Position numbers and translations under genes: made by a program. Below, piece after piece: positions 45,858 through 54,770 of a stretch of DNA of 64,000 bases. This stretch comes from Azorhizobium oxalatiphilum (GTDB lineage Bacteria > Pseudomonadota > Alphaproteobacteria > Rhizobiales > Xanthobacteraceae), in the NCBI RefSeq assembly GCF_014635325.1, contig NZ_BMCT01000002.1:682001-746000 (forward strand). Reading direction: 5' to 3'. Position 1 is the first letter of the stretch, and the number at the start of each line of letters is the position of its first letter. The notes below the pieces were generated by a model, which did no database searches, was not told the origin of the DNA, and saw only the letters and a list, made by a program, of their open reading frames with translations.

Positions 45858-45929
45858 CAGCCTACCCCCTTTTCTCATTCCACGAACCAGAAGCAGCCCT
45901 GATACTCTGCTTGTGACGGGGAATTGGGC

Positions 45930-47216
45930 ATGGACGCTTTCGAGGCACGCCGCGACGGACGGGAGGGACCGGAGGCCATCGCCGCCGCCCACGCCCGCTG
46001 CGCGGCACTGGGGCAGGCGACCAACGCCTTCGTAGAGCTGCGTACGCCGGACGCCGGTGGCGTCATCCCCTACGCCATCAAGGACATGCTGGATGTGGCC
46101 GGCCGCCCGCCCACCCTCGGGCTCGACCACGCACCAGCCGCGCCGCCCACCGTGACTGCGCCCCTGATCGCCCGGCTCGAAGCCGCCGGCGGCCGCGCCG
46201 TCGCCTTCACCCAGATGACGCCCCTGGCTTTCGATCCCTCGGGCGCCAACCGGTGGCGCGGGCGGCCGATCAATCCATGGAACGCCGAGCGCATCTGCGG
46301 CGGCTCGTCCTCCGGCTCGGCAGTGGCGGTGGCGGCAGGCTGCGTGCCGCTCGCCATCGGCTCGGATACGGCCGGCTCGCTGCGCATTCCCGCTCATTGC
46401 TGCGGGGTCAGCTCGTGGAAGGCCACGCGGGGCCTACTGCCGCTGGAAGGCGTAATGCCCCTCGCCCCCTCGCTGGACACGCTGGGCTTCCTCGGCCGTG
46501 ACGTGCACCTTCTGGAGCGCGTCTCCACGCTGTTCACGACCCACGGCCGGGCCGCTCCACGCAGCCTGCGGGTGGGTTGGGATCTGGTGGAAGCCTGCGA
46601 TGACGACATCCGCGAGGTCTTCGCCGCCGCCGTTTCCACCATCGGCCGCATGGGTCATACGTTCCGGCCCGCCGCTCTCGGCCCGCTCGTGGCCGCCACC
46701 GACCAGCCGGTGCTGGAGCTCCTGCTGGGAGAGAGCGCCCGCTCACTGGCGTCCATTCCCGCCGCCACGGACGATCCCCTGTTCGCCACCCGTCTTGCCA
46801 AGGGGCGGGCGCTGGGGGAGAGCCACCTTGCCGCCTGCCGTGCCGCGCTGAAGGCCGCGGAACCGCTGGCCGAAGCGCTGTTTCAGGACGGCGAAGCGGT
46901 GCTGCTGCCGGCCATGCCCTGCACCACACCGACCGTGGCCGACTGCGATCCGCAGACACCCGGTTTCTCGGGCCGCACGCTCTATCGCCTGTCCGCCTTC
47001 TGCCGTTTCGCCAGCGGGCTCGGACTGCCGGTCGTGACCTTCCCCATCGGCCGGGATCGCAACGGCATGCCCGTGGGCGCGCAGATGGTGGGGGCGCAGG
47101 GTTCAGACCGCGCGCTGCTGGCGCTCGTTCATCATATCCAGTCGCTCAGCAACGGGCATCGGACCCGGCCCGAGACCGAGGCCGCAGACACGACATCCAA
47201 GGAGCGTATCGCGTGA
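45930..47216 (+). CDS. Amidase (amidase signature family)
   Basis: A 428-residue hydrolase that releases ammonia from an amide. The Ser-cisSer-Lys triad is visible: Lys in YAIKDM (about 52), the glycine/serine motif GGSSSGSAVAVAAG (about 130) and the nucleophile in GSDTAGSLRIPA (about 155). It lacks the extra C-terminal domain of allophanate hydrolase and is too short for it. A half-amidase, mandelamide-type or AtzE-like role is possible. Its stop overlaps the GTG start of the CoA-transferase gene (GTGA), so product and CoA-activation steps are probably linked: acid formed by the amidase would be activated next. Confidence 0.87.
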   Translation: MDAFEARRDGREGPEAIAAAHARCAALGQATNAFVELRTPDAGGVIPYAIKDMLDVAGRPPTLGLDHAPAAPPTVTAPLIARLEAAGGRAVAFTQMTPLAFDPSGANRWRGRPINPWNAERICGGSSSGSAVAVAAGCVPLAIGSDTAGSLRIPAHCCGVSSWKATRGLLPLEGVMPLAPSLDTLGFLGRDVHLLERVSTLFTTHGRAAPRSLRVGWDLVEACDDDIREVFAAAVSTIGRMGHTFRPAALGPLVAATDQPVLELLLGESARSLASIPAATDDPLFATRLAKGRALGESHLAACRAALKAAEPLAEALFQDGEAVLLPAMPCTTPTVADCDPQTPGFSGRTLYRLSAFCRFASGLGLPVVTFPIGRDRNGMPVGAQMVGAQGSDRALLALVHHIQSLSNGHRTRPETEAADTTSKERIA

Positions 47217-48430
47217 GCGCAACCGCCACGGCCTTCGCGGCCCCTGTCCCGCCTTCTACGGCGCTGTCGAAGCTGCGCATCCTCGATCTGACGCGGGTGC
47301 GCGCGGGGCCGACCTGCTGCCGCATCTTCGCGGATTTCGGCGCCGACGTGATCAAGATCGAGGCTCCGGACGGGGTGGACCCCAACGAGACCATGTCGGG
47401 TGCCCGCGACGGCTACGACATGCTCAACCTCCACCGTAACAAGCGTTCGCTCACCTTGAATCTCAAGCGCAAGGAAGGGCTTGAGCTGTTCCTCAAGCTG
47501 GTGGAGACCGCCGATGTGGTGGTCGAGAACTACCGGCCCGACGTGAAGAGCCGTCTCGGCATCGACTATGAGGCGCTGAAAGCCCGCAACCCGCGCATCA
47601 TTCTCGCCTCCATCTCCGGCTTCGGGCAGGACGGCCCCTATGTCGGCCGCGCCGGCTTCGACCAGATCGCGCAAGGCATGGGCGGGCTCATGTGGCTCAC
47701 CGGGCTGCCCGGACAGGGACCGGTGCGGGCGGGTGTCGCGACCGCGGATTCCACAGCTGGCCTTTATGCCGCCACCGGCATCCTCGTGGCGCTACGCGAA
47801 CGCGACACCTCCGGCGAAGGCCAGTGGGTGCAGACCTCGCTGCTGCAGGCGCAGATCGCGCTCTGCGATTTTCAGGCGGCACGCTATCTCGTGGACGGGG
47901 TGGTGCCCGAGCAGGCGGGTAACGACCATCCCTATTCCACCCCCATGGGCGTGGTGGAAACGGCGGACGGCTTCATCAATCTGGCGGTGGGCGGCGACGG
48001 CCAGTGGCGCGACCTCTGCCGCGCCATCCAGCGCAGCGATCTCGTCGACCATCCCGACTACGCCACACAACCCGAGCGCCTCGCCCATCGCGCCGAGGTG
48101 TGGGCGCTGCTCACCCCCATCTTCGCCTCCGATACCTCGGCCAACTGGTTGCAGCGCCTGGAGGAAGTGGGCGTGCCCGCCGGTCCCATCTACCGCATGG
48201 ACGAGGTTTTCGAGGACGAGCAGGTTCGGCATCTCGGCATCGCCCGCACCGTCCCCCATCCCCGGCTGGGCGAGGTGACGCTGGTGGGCCAGCCCATCGG
48301 CCTCTCGCGCACGCCGGCCGCTGTCGTCTCTCCGCTCTCCGACAAAGGAGCGGACGGCGCAGACATTCTGGCCGAGATCGGCCTTGATGCCGCGCGTATC
48401 GCGGATCTCAAGGCGGGAGGCGTGCTGTGA
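47213..48430 (+). CDS. CoA-transferase family III (CaiB/Frc/BaiF type)
   Basis: A 405-residue CoA-transferase that moves CoA between carboxylic acids. RILDLTRVRAGPTCCRIFADFGADVIKIE at the start (key residues LDLTRV, GP and ADVIKIE) and NLHRNKRSLTLNLK are family marks. The catalytic Asp is in AGFDQIAQGMGGLM near residue 150. The GTG start has AAGGAG 8 bases upstream and overlaps the amidase stop. The carboxylate substrate is probably the amidase product, with succinyl-CoA or another acyl-CoA as donor (inference). Confidence 0.9.
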   Translation: MSATATAFAAPVPPSTALSKLRILDLTRVRAGPTCCRIFADFGADVIKIEAPDGVDPNETMSGARDGYDMLNLHRNKRSLTLNLKRKEGLELFLKLVETADVVVENYRPDVKSRLGIDYEALKARNPRIILASISGFGQDGPYVGRAGFDQIAQGMGGLMWLTGLPGQGPVRAGVATADSTAGLYAATGILVALRERDTSGEGQWVQTSLLQAQIALCDFQAARYLVDGVVPEQAGNDHPYSTPMGVVETADGFINLAVGGDGQWRDLCRAIQRSDLVDHPDYATQPERLAHRAEVWALLTPIFASDTSANWLQRLEEVGVPAGPIYRMDEVFEDEQVRHLGIARTVPHPRLGEVTLVGQPIGLSRTPAAVVSPLSDKGADGADILAEIGLDAARIADLKAGGVL

Positions 48431-49212
48431 GCGGCGATCTTCTCTATTCCAGCCAGAATGGCCTCGCCCGCATCATCATCTCCCAGCCGGAGAAGATGAA
48501 CGCCATGGCCTTCCACATGTGGAGCGCCCTGCCCGGCCTCATCGCGCGCGCCTCGGCCGATCCTGCCATCCGCGCCATCGTGCTGGAAGGCGCAGGTGAG
48601 AAGTCCTTCTGTTCCGGTGCGGACATCTCGCAGTTCGGCGAGAAGCGCTCCGATCCGGACGCGGTGGCCGCCTATGACACGGCGGTGGCCGACGGCATGC
48701 GGGCGCTGGCGGGAGCATCCAAGCCCACGGTAGCGGTGATCCGCGGCATCTGCTTCGGCGGCGGTTTCGGGCTGGCGCTCGCCTGCGACATCCGCCTCGC
48801 GCGCTCCGATGCCCGCTTCCGCGTGCCGGCGGCCCGGCTCGGCCTCGGCTATGGCTATGAGGGCGTCACACTCATCGCCCGCAAGCTGGGACCGGATGCG
48901 ACGGCGGATATCCTCTTCTCCGCCCGCATACTGGACGCGGCCGAGGCTCTGCGCCTCGGAGTCGTCGGGCAGGTGTGGGGTATGGAGACCTTCGCCGCCG
49001 ACAGCGCTGCCTATCTCGACCTTATGGGCGCCAACGCCCCGCTCACCCTCATGGCTGCCAAGCGCGCGCTCATCGAGCTGGCGCGGCCGGAAGCGGAACG
49101 CACGCCGGAGCAGGTGGCGGATCTCGTCACCGCCTGCTTCGCAAGCGCCGACTACCGTGAGGGGCAAGCCGCCTTCAAGGAGAAGCGACAGCCGCAATTC
49201 ACCGGTGCCTGA
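48427..49212 (+). CDS. Enoyl-CoA hydratase/isomerase family (crotonase) protein
   Basis: A 261-residue crotonase-fold protein. The oxyanion-hole segments are SFCSGADIS near residue 60 and GICFGGGFGLALACDI near 110. The two glutamates of true enoyl-CoA hydratases appear to be missing: the usual P-E site reads VPAARLGLG and the second site ADILFS. A non-hydratase crotonase activity (isomerase, hydrolase, decarboxylase or ring cleavage) is therefore more likely. GTG start overlaps the CoA-transferase stop (GTGA) and GGGAGG lies upstream. Confidence 0.86.
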   Translation: MSGDLLYSSQNGLARIIISQPEKMNAMAFHMWSALPGLIARASADPAIRAIVLEGAGEKSFCSGADISQFGEKRSDPDAVAAYDTAVADGMRALAGASKPTVAVIRGICFGGGFGLALACDIRLARSDARFRVPAARLGLGYGYEGVTLIARKLGPDATADILFSARILDAAEALRLGVVGQVWGMETFAADSAAYLDLMGANAPLTLMAAKRALIELARPEAERTPEQVADLVTACFASADYREGQAAFKEKRQPQFTGA

Positions 49213-49272
49213 CGGCGCCCGATCACGTTCATGACGCGTCCGCACAAAACAAACCTTCCAGGGGACCAGACC

Positions 49273-50247
49273 ATGCATCGTCGAACGTTTCTTGCGGGCC
49301 TTTCGGGGCTGACCATAGCCGCCGTCGGCGCCACCTCCGCCGCCCGCGCCCAGGGGGCTCCGGTCACGCTCACGGTGGGCTACGCCAAGGTGGCGCATAT
49401 CGCTCCCATCATCCTCATTTCCGATGCCCTGAAGGCGCAGGGCGTGGACCTGAAGCTGGTGGAATTCGCCCGCTATGCGGATGCCCGCACGGCGCTGCAG
49501 GCGGGCTCCCTGGATCTGGCCACCATCGGCCCGGCGGACATTCCGATCTCGCTCGCCAACGGCTCCGACAGCCTCGTGGGCCTCATGGGTGTGGGCTCCT
49601 CGCCCAAGTACGTCATCGGCGGCAAGGGCGTGAAGCTCGACAGCTGGGACGACATCAAGGGCAAGAAGATCGCCATCGCGCCGGGCTCGGCGGTGTGGTT
49701 CCAGTTCGCCGCGACGCTGATCGAGAAGGGCATTCCCTACAACTCCTTCCAGGCCATCAACATCCAGGGCGGTGGCGCCAATTTCGATCAGGCGCTGGAG
49801 AAGGGCGAAGTGGATGCCATCGTCACCTGGGAGCCGTTCGAAAGCGTGCCGGTGATGAAGGGTTACGGCTTCTTCGCCAAGAACCTCGATTACAGCACCT
49901 CGAAGGCGGCCGGCGCGGAGCTGGGCATGCTGGCGGCCAACCGCAAGCAGATCGCCGGTAAGGAAGCCGCCGTGCAGAAATTCGTCTCCGCTTATGTGAA
50001 GGAGATGACCACGCTCGGCGCCTCTCCCGCCGCCTTCGGCAAGGCCATCCAGCAGCTCACCGGCCTCGATGCCGACATCTCGCTGCGCATCGCCGAGATC
50101 ATCAAGCTCGGTCCGGTGGTGACGCCGGACCAGTTGAAGCGGCAGGCCAAGGCGTTCAACGAACTGGGCGTGATCCCCAAGGATGTCACCGGCCAGATCG
50201 ACGGCGCATGGGACGCCTCCTATCTCGACAAGGCCATGAAGTCCTGA
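49273..50247 (+). CDS. ABC transporter substrate-binding protein (SsuA/TauA type)
   Basis: A 324-residue periplasmic binding protein. The N-terminus RRTFLAG followed by a hydrophobic stretch ending ARA is a twin-arginine-like signal. The mature part has VGYAKVAHIAPIILISDALKAQG, here given by its key residues, and YNSFQAINIQGGGANFDQALEKGEVDAIVTWEPF, typical of aliphatic sulfonate/nitrate-type proteins. AGGGGA precedes the ATG at 49273. It is the binding protein of the importer in the amidase operon. Confidence 0.87.
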   Translation: MHRRTFLAGLSGLTIAAVGATSAARAQGAPVTLTVGYAKVAHIAPIILISDALKAQGVDLKLVEFARYADARTALQAGSLDLATIGPADIPISLANGSDSLVGLMGVGSSPKYVIGGKGVKLDSWDDIKGKKIAIAPGSAVWFQFAATLIEKGIPYNSFQAINIQGGGANFDQALEKGEVDAIVTWEPFESVPVMKGYGFFAKNLDYSTSKAAGAELGMLAANRKQIAGKEAAVQKFVSAYVKEMTTLGASPAAFGKAIQQLTGLDADISLRIAEIIKLGPVVTPDQLKRQAKAFNELGVIPKDVTGQIDGAWDASYLDKAMKS

Positions 50248-50351
50248 GCGGCTTGTCCTTGTCGCACGCCCCGAGCGGGGCGCAGGGACCGGCCTAACCG
50301 GTCACGGTCCGGCCAGTCACAGGCAACCGGCCCGCCCCTGCCACCCGTCGG

Positions 50352-50389
50352 CGCGCGGACGCCCTTTCAATCCCCCGGGCGTCCGCGCG
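50352..50389 (+). terminator. Strong hairpin after binding-protein gene
   Basis: CGCGCGGACGCCC pairs perfectly with GGGCGTCCGCGCG (13 bp) around a 12-nt loop, followed by TTATTCT. It lies between binding-protein and permease genes, 105 bases after the stop, and may act as a leaky terminator. Confidence 0.6.
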
Positions 50390-50436
50390 TTATTCTGTAC
50401 TGACCAGTTTCTATCCGACGTGTCCCGGAGCGGCTC

Positions 50437-51291
50437 ATGACTACCCTGACCTCGGCCGCGCGCCCCCGCCGCCTCACCGGACGCCTCGTCGTCCCGAAAG
50501 CCGGCGCCATCGTGCTTGCCCTCATCCTGCCCATCGCCCTCGTGGCGCTGTGGCAGGCATCAGGCACCAATGGCGCGCTGTTCGGCGGCGCGCTGCCGAC
50601 GCCGGACCGGGCGTGGAACGCCTGGGTCACATGGGCCTTCGGGCCGAAGGGCATGGGCCTCAATCCCTATTCGGGCACATGGGCGGAAAGCGTGGTGTTC
50701 TCCGCCATCCGCGTCGCCAAGGGGTTCGCGCTGGCCATTGTCATCGGCGTGCCATTGGGCATCGCGATCGGCTGGTGGAAGCTGTTCGCCATGGTGGTGG
50801 ACCCCACCATCCAGTGGCTGCGGCCGGTGCCCATCACCGCCTGGCTGCCCATCTCCATCGCCATCTTCGGCATTTCGGATTTCGGCTCGGTGTTCCTGAT
50901 CACCATCGGCGCCTTCTATCCCATCGTCATCAACACCACCCACGGCACGCGGGACGTGGAGAAGAACTGGATCCGCGCCGCGCTGATGATGGGCTCCTCG
51001 CCCTTCACCGTGCTGCGCCGGGTGGTGCTGCCGGCGGCCCTGCCGTCCATCTTCACCGGCCTGCGGATCGGGCTCGGCATCGCCTGGACGGCGGTGATCG
51101 TGTCCGAGATGGTCGCGGTGAAATCCGGCCTCGGCTACGTGCTGTGGGATGCCTATTACGTCGGCCGCATGGACATCGTGATCGCCGACATGGTCTCCAT
51201 CGGCCTGCTCGGCTACCTGAGCGACTTCTTGATCGTGCGCGTGGAGCACTGGGTGCTCCGCTGGCGCCGCCTGCAATCCTTCAACGCGTGA
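50437..51291 (+). CDS. ABC transporter permease (SsuC/TauC type)
   Basis: A 284-residue inner-membrane permease with about six helices. The coupling loop is RAALMMGSSPFTVLRRVVLPAALP (RAALMMG, LPAALP). The N-terminal ~25 residues are Arg-rich and cytoplasmic. It is preceded by a 189-base gap with hairpins and followed 7 bases later by the ATPase gene. A homodimer is expected. Confidence 0.87.
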   Translation: MTTLTSAARPRRLTGRLVVPKAGAIVLALILPIALVALWQASGTNGALFGGALPTPDRAWNAWVTWAFGPKGMGLNPYSGTWAESVVFSAIRVAKGFALAIVIGVPLGIAIGWWKLFAMVVDPTIQWLRPVPITAWLPISIAIFGISDFGSVFLITIGAFYPIVINTTHGTRDVEKNWIRAALMMGSSPFTVLRRVVLPAALPSIFTGLRIGLGIAWTAVIVSEMVAVKSGLGYVLWDAYYVGRMDIVIADMVSIGLLGYLSDFLIVRVEHWVLRWRRLQSFNA

Positions 51292-51298
51292 GGACGCC

Positions 51299-52054
51299 AT
51301 GGGCACCGTTTCGATGACCGGCGTCTCAAAAGTGTTCGGTGGTCCGCAAGGCGTGCGGGCGCTGGACAATGTGGACGTCCACCTGGCCGAAGGCGAGTTC
51401 ATGGCCCTGCTCGGCCCCTCCGGCTGCGGCAAGTCCACCCTGCTCAACATGGTGGCAGGCTTCGAGGGACTGACCGAGGGTGCCATCTCCTTCGACGGCA
51501 AATCAGTTGTGAAACCCGGCCCCGACCGGGGCGTGGTGTTTCAGGAGGCCGCCCTCCTGCCCTGGCTGAACGTCTGGCAGAACGTGATCTTCGGCCCGCA
51601 GGTGCAGGGCGTGCCGCGTTCGGACTACGAGCCGCGTGCGAAGGAGATATTGCGCGTGGTTGGGCTGGAGGCATTCCACGATGCTTTGCCGGCGCAATTA
51701 TCCGGTGGCATGCGCCAGCGCGTGGGCATCGCCCGCGCCCTCGTGATGCAGCCGCGCGCGCTCTTGATGGATGAGCCGTTCGGGGCGCTGGACGCGCAGA
51801 CGCGCCTGTCCATGCAGCAATTGCTGCTGGACGTGTGGCAGACTTTCAAAACCACCGTCCTGTTCGTCACCCACGACATCGACGAGGCCATCCTGCTGGC
51901 GGACCGGGTCTGCATCATGACCGCCCGTCCCGGCCGCATCACGCGCGACATTCCCATCACCCTGCCGCGCCCGCGCTCGATTGATCACCTGCTTACACCG
52001 GACTTCGTGCAGTTCAAGGCCGAGATCATGGCCGAGATGCGCGGCGCGCACTGA
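51299..52054 (+). CDS. ABC transporter ATP-binding protein (SsuB/TauB type)
   Basis: A 251-residue ATPase. Walker A GPSGCGKST is near residue 40, the Q-loop is VFQEAALLPWLN, the signature LSGGMRQRVGIARALV, Walker B ALLMDEPFGALD and the switch VTHDIDEA. It powers the importer of the amidase operon. An intergenic repeat-like sequence follows before the next gene. Confidence 0.93.
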   Translation: MGTVSMTGVSKVFGGPQGVRALDNVDVHLAEGEFMALLGPSGCGKSTLLNMVAGFEGLTEGAISFDGKSVVKPGPDRGVVFQEAALLPWLNVWQNVIFGPQVQGVPRSDYEPRAKEILRVVGLEAFHDALPAQLSGGMRQRVGIARALVMQPRALLMDEPFGALDAQTRLSMQQLLLDVWQTFKTTVLFVTHDIDEAILLADRVCIMTARPGRITRDIPITLPRPRSIDHLLTPDFVQFKAEIMAEMRGAH

Positions 52055-52061
52055 AGCCATT

Positions 52062-52100
52062 CCAGCGGAAGTGGGAACCGGTTCCGCGTCCGGAATTGCG
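52062..52100. repeat. Palindromic intergenic sequence
   Basis: The sequence CCAGCGGAAGTGGGAACCGGTTCCGCGTCCGG is nested around a perfect 12-bp palindrome GGAACCGGTTCC at 52074-52085. Such units are commonly dispersed in Rhizobiales intergenic DNA (from memory). I saw only one copy in this window, so repeat status is unproven. Confidence 0.35.
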
Positions 52101-52133
52101 ATCGAAGCCGAGAAACTTCCTGAGGCACAGCGT

Positions 52134-53015
52134 ATGGCCAACCCGCGTATCCCGTACCGCTTCTCCACCTCCCGCCCGCCGCTGCCCAAGCTCGACGGCA
52201 AGAGCATCCTCGTGCATCTGGTGGTGAACGTGGAGCACTGGCAGTTCGACCGTGCCATGCCGCGCACCATCATCACGCCTCCGCACGGACAGGGCACCAT
52301 TCCGGACGTGCCCAACTTCTCATGGGCGGACTACGGCATGCGCGCCGGCCTGCCGCGCATCCTGAAGCTGTTCACCGAGCGCGGCCTGCCCGCCTCCACC
52401 AGCTTCAATGCGGGCGCCATCGACGCCTATCCGCAGGCCGCCGAGGCCATGCTGGCGGCGGGCTGGGAATTCATCGGCCACGGCCTCCACCAGAAGGCAA
52501 TCCAGAACACCGATGGCGACGCGGAAGCGCAGATGATCTCTGCCGCCTTCGACAAGATCGCCGCCTTCACGGGTGTGAAGCCGCGTGGCTGGCTCTCCCC
52601 CGGCCTGCGCGAGAGCGAGCGCACGCCGGACCTGCTGAAGGCGCAGGGGCTCGATTATGTCTGCGACTGGGTGGTGGACGACGTGCCCGACTGGATGACC
52701 ACCGCCCATGGCCCGCTCATGGCCATGCCCTATAATCTCGAGATCAACGACAGCATCGTCTACGCCATCGAGCGCCATGCCACCGGCGAGATGGAAAAGC
52801 GCCTCAGGCACACGCTGGCGCTTTTCGAAGAGGAGGCTCAGACCTGCCCGCGCGTGCTGGCGCTGGGCCTCCATCCGCATCTCATCAGCGTGCCGCACCG
52901 CTTCCACGAACTGGTGGGCATGGTGGATGCGCTGGCCGCCTCCCCCAATGTGGCCTTCGTGACCGGCAGCCAGATCTGCGACTGGTACACCGCCGCCGTC
53001 CCGCCCGAGGTTTAG
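52134..53015 (+). CDS. Polysaccharide-deacetylase-superfamily hydrolase (PuuE allantoinase / cyclic imidase-like)
   Basis: A 293-residue protein of the NodB-like (polysaccharide deacetylase) superfamily branch that contains PuuE allantoinases and, as I recall, bacterial cyclic imide hydrolases. Branch-typical segments are VVNVEHWQFD near residue 32, SFNAGAIDAYPQAAEAML, FIGHGLHQK near 120, GWLSPGLRESERT and YVCDWVVDDVPDW. In the amidase operon a ring-opening role on a cyclic imide or ureide would feed the amidase. An N-deacetylase of sugars is unlikely in this context. It starts 79 bases after the ATPase gene and is 4 bases from the SDR gene. Confidence 0.8.
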   Translation: MANPRIPYRFSTSRPPLPKLDGKSILVHLVVNVEHWQFDRAMPRTIITPPHGQGTIPDVPNFSWADYGMRAGLPRILKLFTERGLPASTSFNAGAIDAYPQAAEAMLAAGWEFIGHGLHQKAIQNTDGDAEAQMISAAFDKIAAFTGVKPRGWLSPGLRESERTPDLLKAQGLDYVCDWVVDDVPDWMTTAHGPLMAMPYNLEINDSIVYAIERHATGEMEKRLRHTLALFEEEAQTCPRVLALGLHPHLISVPHRFHELVGMVDALAASPNVAFVTGSQICDWYTAAVPPEV

Positions 53016-53019
53016 CACC

Positions 53020-53763
53020 ATGGATCTGCAACTGAACGGCCGCCGCGTCCTGATCACCGGCGGCTCAAAAGGCATCGGCGCCGCCTGCGCCCGCGTCTTT
53101 CTGAAAGAAGGCTGCGCAGTCCTTCTGGCCGCCCGCGACGCCGGCCAGCTTGCCGCCACAGCGCAGGAACTGGCACCGCTTGGCCCCGTCACCACTTGGG
53201 CTGGCGACCTCTCCCGGCCCGAGGAGCGCGAACGTCTCCACGAGGAGGCCGGCGGCTATGACATATTGATCAACAATGCCGGCGCCATTCCGCGCGGCGG
53301 CCTGCTCGACCTCACCATGGTGCAATGGGAGGCGGCGTGGGCGCTTAAGGTGATGGGCTATATCCACCTCACCCAGCTTGCCCTCGGCGCCATGCAGGCG
53401 CGCGGTTCCGGCGTCATCGTCAACATCATCGGCTCGGCGGGGCGCCATCCGCGCTACGGCTATGTGTGCGGGGCCACCGGCAACGCCGCGCTCATGGCCT
53501 TCACAGAGGCGGTGGGCGGCAAGGCGCCGGATTTCGGCGTGCGGGTGTTCGGCATCAATCCGGCCGGCACGCGGACCGAGCGCATGGTCACGCTGGCGGC
53601 GCAGGACGGAAAGACCATGGAGGACGTCAGCGCAGGCGCCCCCTTCGGCCGGTTGGCCGAACCACTGGAAATCGCCCGGACCGCCGTCTTCATGGCGTCA
53701 CCTGCCTGCGGATATGTCAGCGGCACGGTCCTCGACGTCGATGCTGGAAGCGGTAATAAATAA
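53020..53763 (+). CDS. Short-chain dehydrogenase/reductase
   Basis: A 247-residue SDR. The cofactor site TGGSKGIG is near residue 13, NNAGAIPRGG near 85. At the catalytic site the usual YxxxK is altered: the segment reads YGYVCGATGNAAL, where Lys of YxxxK is replaced by Asn (CGATGN) although Ser of IIGSAG is kept. This raises doubt about classical redox catalysis. The protein is otherwise full length and is the last gene of the amidase operon. Confidence 0.8.
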   Translation: MDLQLNGRRVLITGGSKGIGAACARVFLKEGCAVLLAARDAGQLAATAQELAPLGPVTTWAGDLSRPEERERLHEEAGGYDILINNAGAIPRGGLLDLTMVQWEAAWALKVMGYIHLTQLALGAMQARGSGVIVNIIGSAGRHPRYGYVCGATGNAALMAFTEAVGGKAPDFGVRVFGINPAGTRTERMVTLAAQDGKTMEDVSAGAPFGRLAEPLEIARTAVFMASPACGYVSGTVLDVDAGSGNK

Positions 53764-53864
53764 CCAAATCCATAGCTGGAAAAATACTTCCATCCGGCGG
53801 GAACCCTATGCCGCTTCGCGCGTTGAGACGGCAGCCCACTATGTAGCATACGGGTTTGCGGGGG

Positions 53865-54770
53865 ATGATGACCGGCTGGGGGCCGCCACAGGCGGACATG
53901 GAAATGGCGGGGCTCGGCTTCGCCGGGCAGACGCCGCGCGGCGTCATTGATGGTTCCGACCTCGTGTTCACCATGGCGTTCCAGCCGATCGTGGAACTGC
54001 ATGGCGGCAAGGTGTGGGGCTATGAAGCCCTCGTGCGCGGCGAGAACGGCGAAAGCGCCAGCTCCATCCTGTCCAGGGTCAGCGCGCAGACCCTCTATCG
54101 CTTCGACCAGGCCTGCCGCATCAAGGCCATCGAGATGGCCGGCAGGCTCTTCCGCGACACCGATACCAAGCTCTCCATCAACGTCCTGCCCAACGCGGTG
54201 TTCGATCCCGTCGCGAACCTCCACGTCTCGCTCAAGGCCGCGACGGCGGCCGGCCTCAGGCCGGACCAGATCGTTTTCGAGTTCACGGAGTCAGAGCGCA
54301 TTCCCGAGCCGCGCTTCGCCGCCGAGATCATGTCGCGCTACCGCGACCTCGGCGTGCTGACGGCACTGGATGATTTCGGCTCCGGCTATTCCGGCCTGCT
54401 CCGCCTCGCCTCACTGCACCCCGATCTGGTGAAGATCGACATGGGGCTGATCCGCGACATCCATGAGGATTCCCGCCGGCAGGCCATCGTTTCCGCCATT
54501 GTCGGTCTGACGCGGCAGCTTGGCATCACTCTCATCGCCGAGGGCATCCAGAGCGAGGACGAATACCGCACGCTGGAGGCCATGGGCATTTCGCTGTTCC
54601 AGGGCTTCTATTTCGGCGCGCCGGAAATCGGCACCCTGCCGCAGGTGCGCATACCGCGCACCGTGCGCGGCGAGTTTCCCGTCGCCGGGCAGCGTCAGAC
54701 CGCTTCGGCCATCATGCAGGGCCTGCCCTCGCTGTCGGCGGTCCAGAGCGTGAGCCCGCCCTCCGCCTGA
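53865..54770 (+). CDS. EAL domain cyclic-di-GMP phosphodiesterase
   Basis: A 301-residue cytoplasmic protein consisting mostly of one EAL domain. Catalytic marks are present: EALVRG, Asn in LSINVLP, Glu in FEFTESE, the pair in ALDDFGSGYSGL, Lys in VKIDMG, Glu in IAEGIQ and QGFYFG. It should hydrolyse c-di-GMP to pGpG. No sensor domain is visible. The start among neighbouring ATGs (53865, 53868, 53898) is uncertain. Its last 76 bases overlap the convergent MaoC-like gene. Confidence 0.87.
   Translation: MMTGWGPPQADMEMAGLGFAGQTPRGVIDGSDLVFTMAFQPIVELHGGKVWGYEALVRGENGESASSILSRVSAQTLYRFDQACRIKAIEMAGRLFRDTDTKLSINVLPNAVFDPVANLHVSLKAATAAGLRPDQIVFEFTESERIPEPRFAAEIMSRYRDLGVLTALDDFGSGYSGLLRLASLHPDLVKIDMGLIRDIHEDSRRQAIVSAIVGLTRQLGITLIAEGIQSEDEYRTLEAMGISLFQGFYFGAPEIGTLPQVRIPRTVRGEFPVAGQRQTASAIMQGLPSLSAVQSVSPPSA

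Noticed and set aside
45930-47216. Allophanate hydrolase (AtzF-like) as identity of the amidase
   Set aside because: Only 428 residues, lacking the extra C-terminal domain, and located in a CoA-linked operon rather than with the biuret-hydrolase-like gene.
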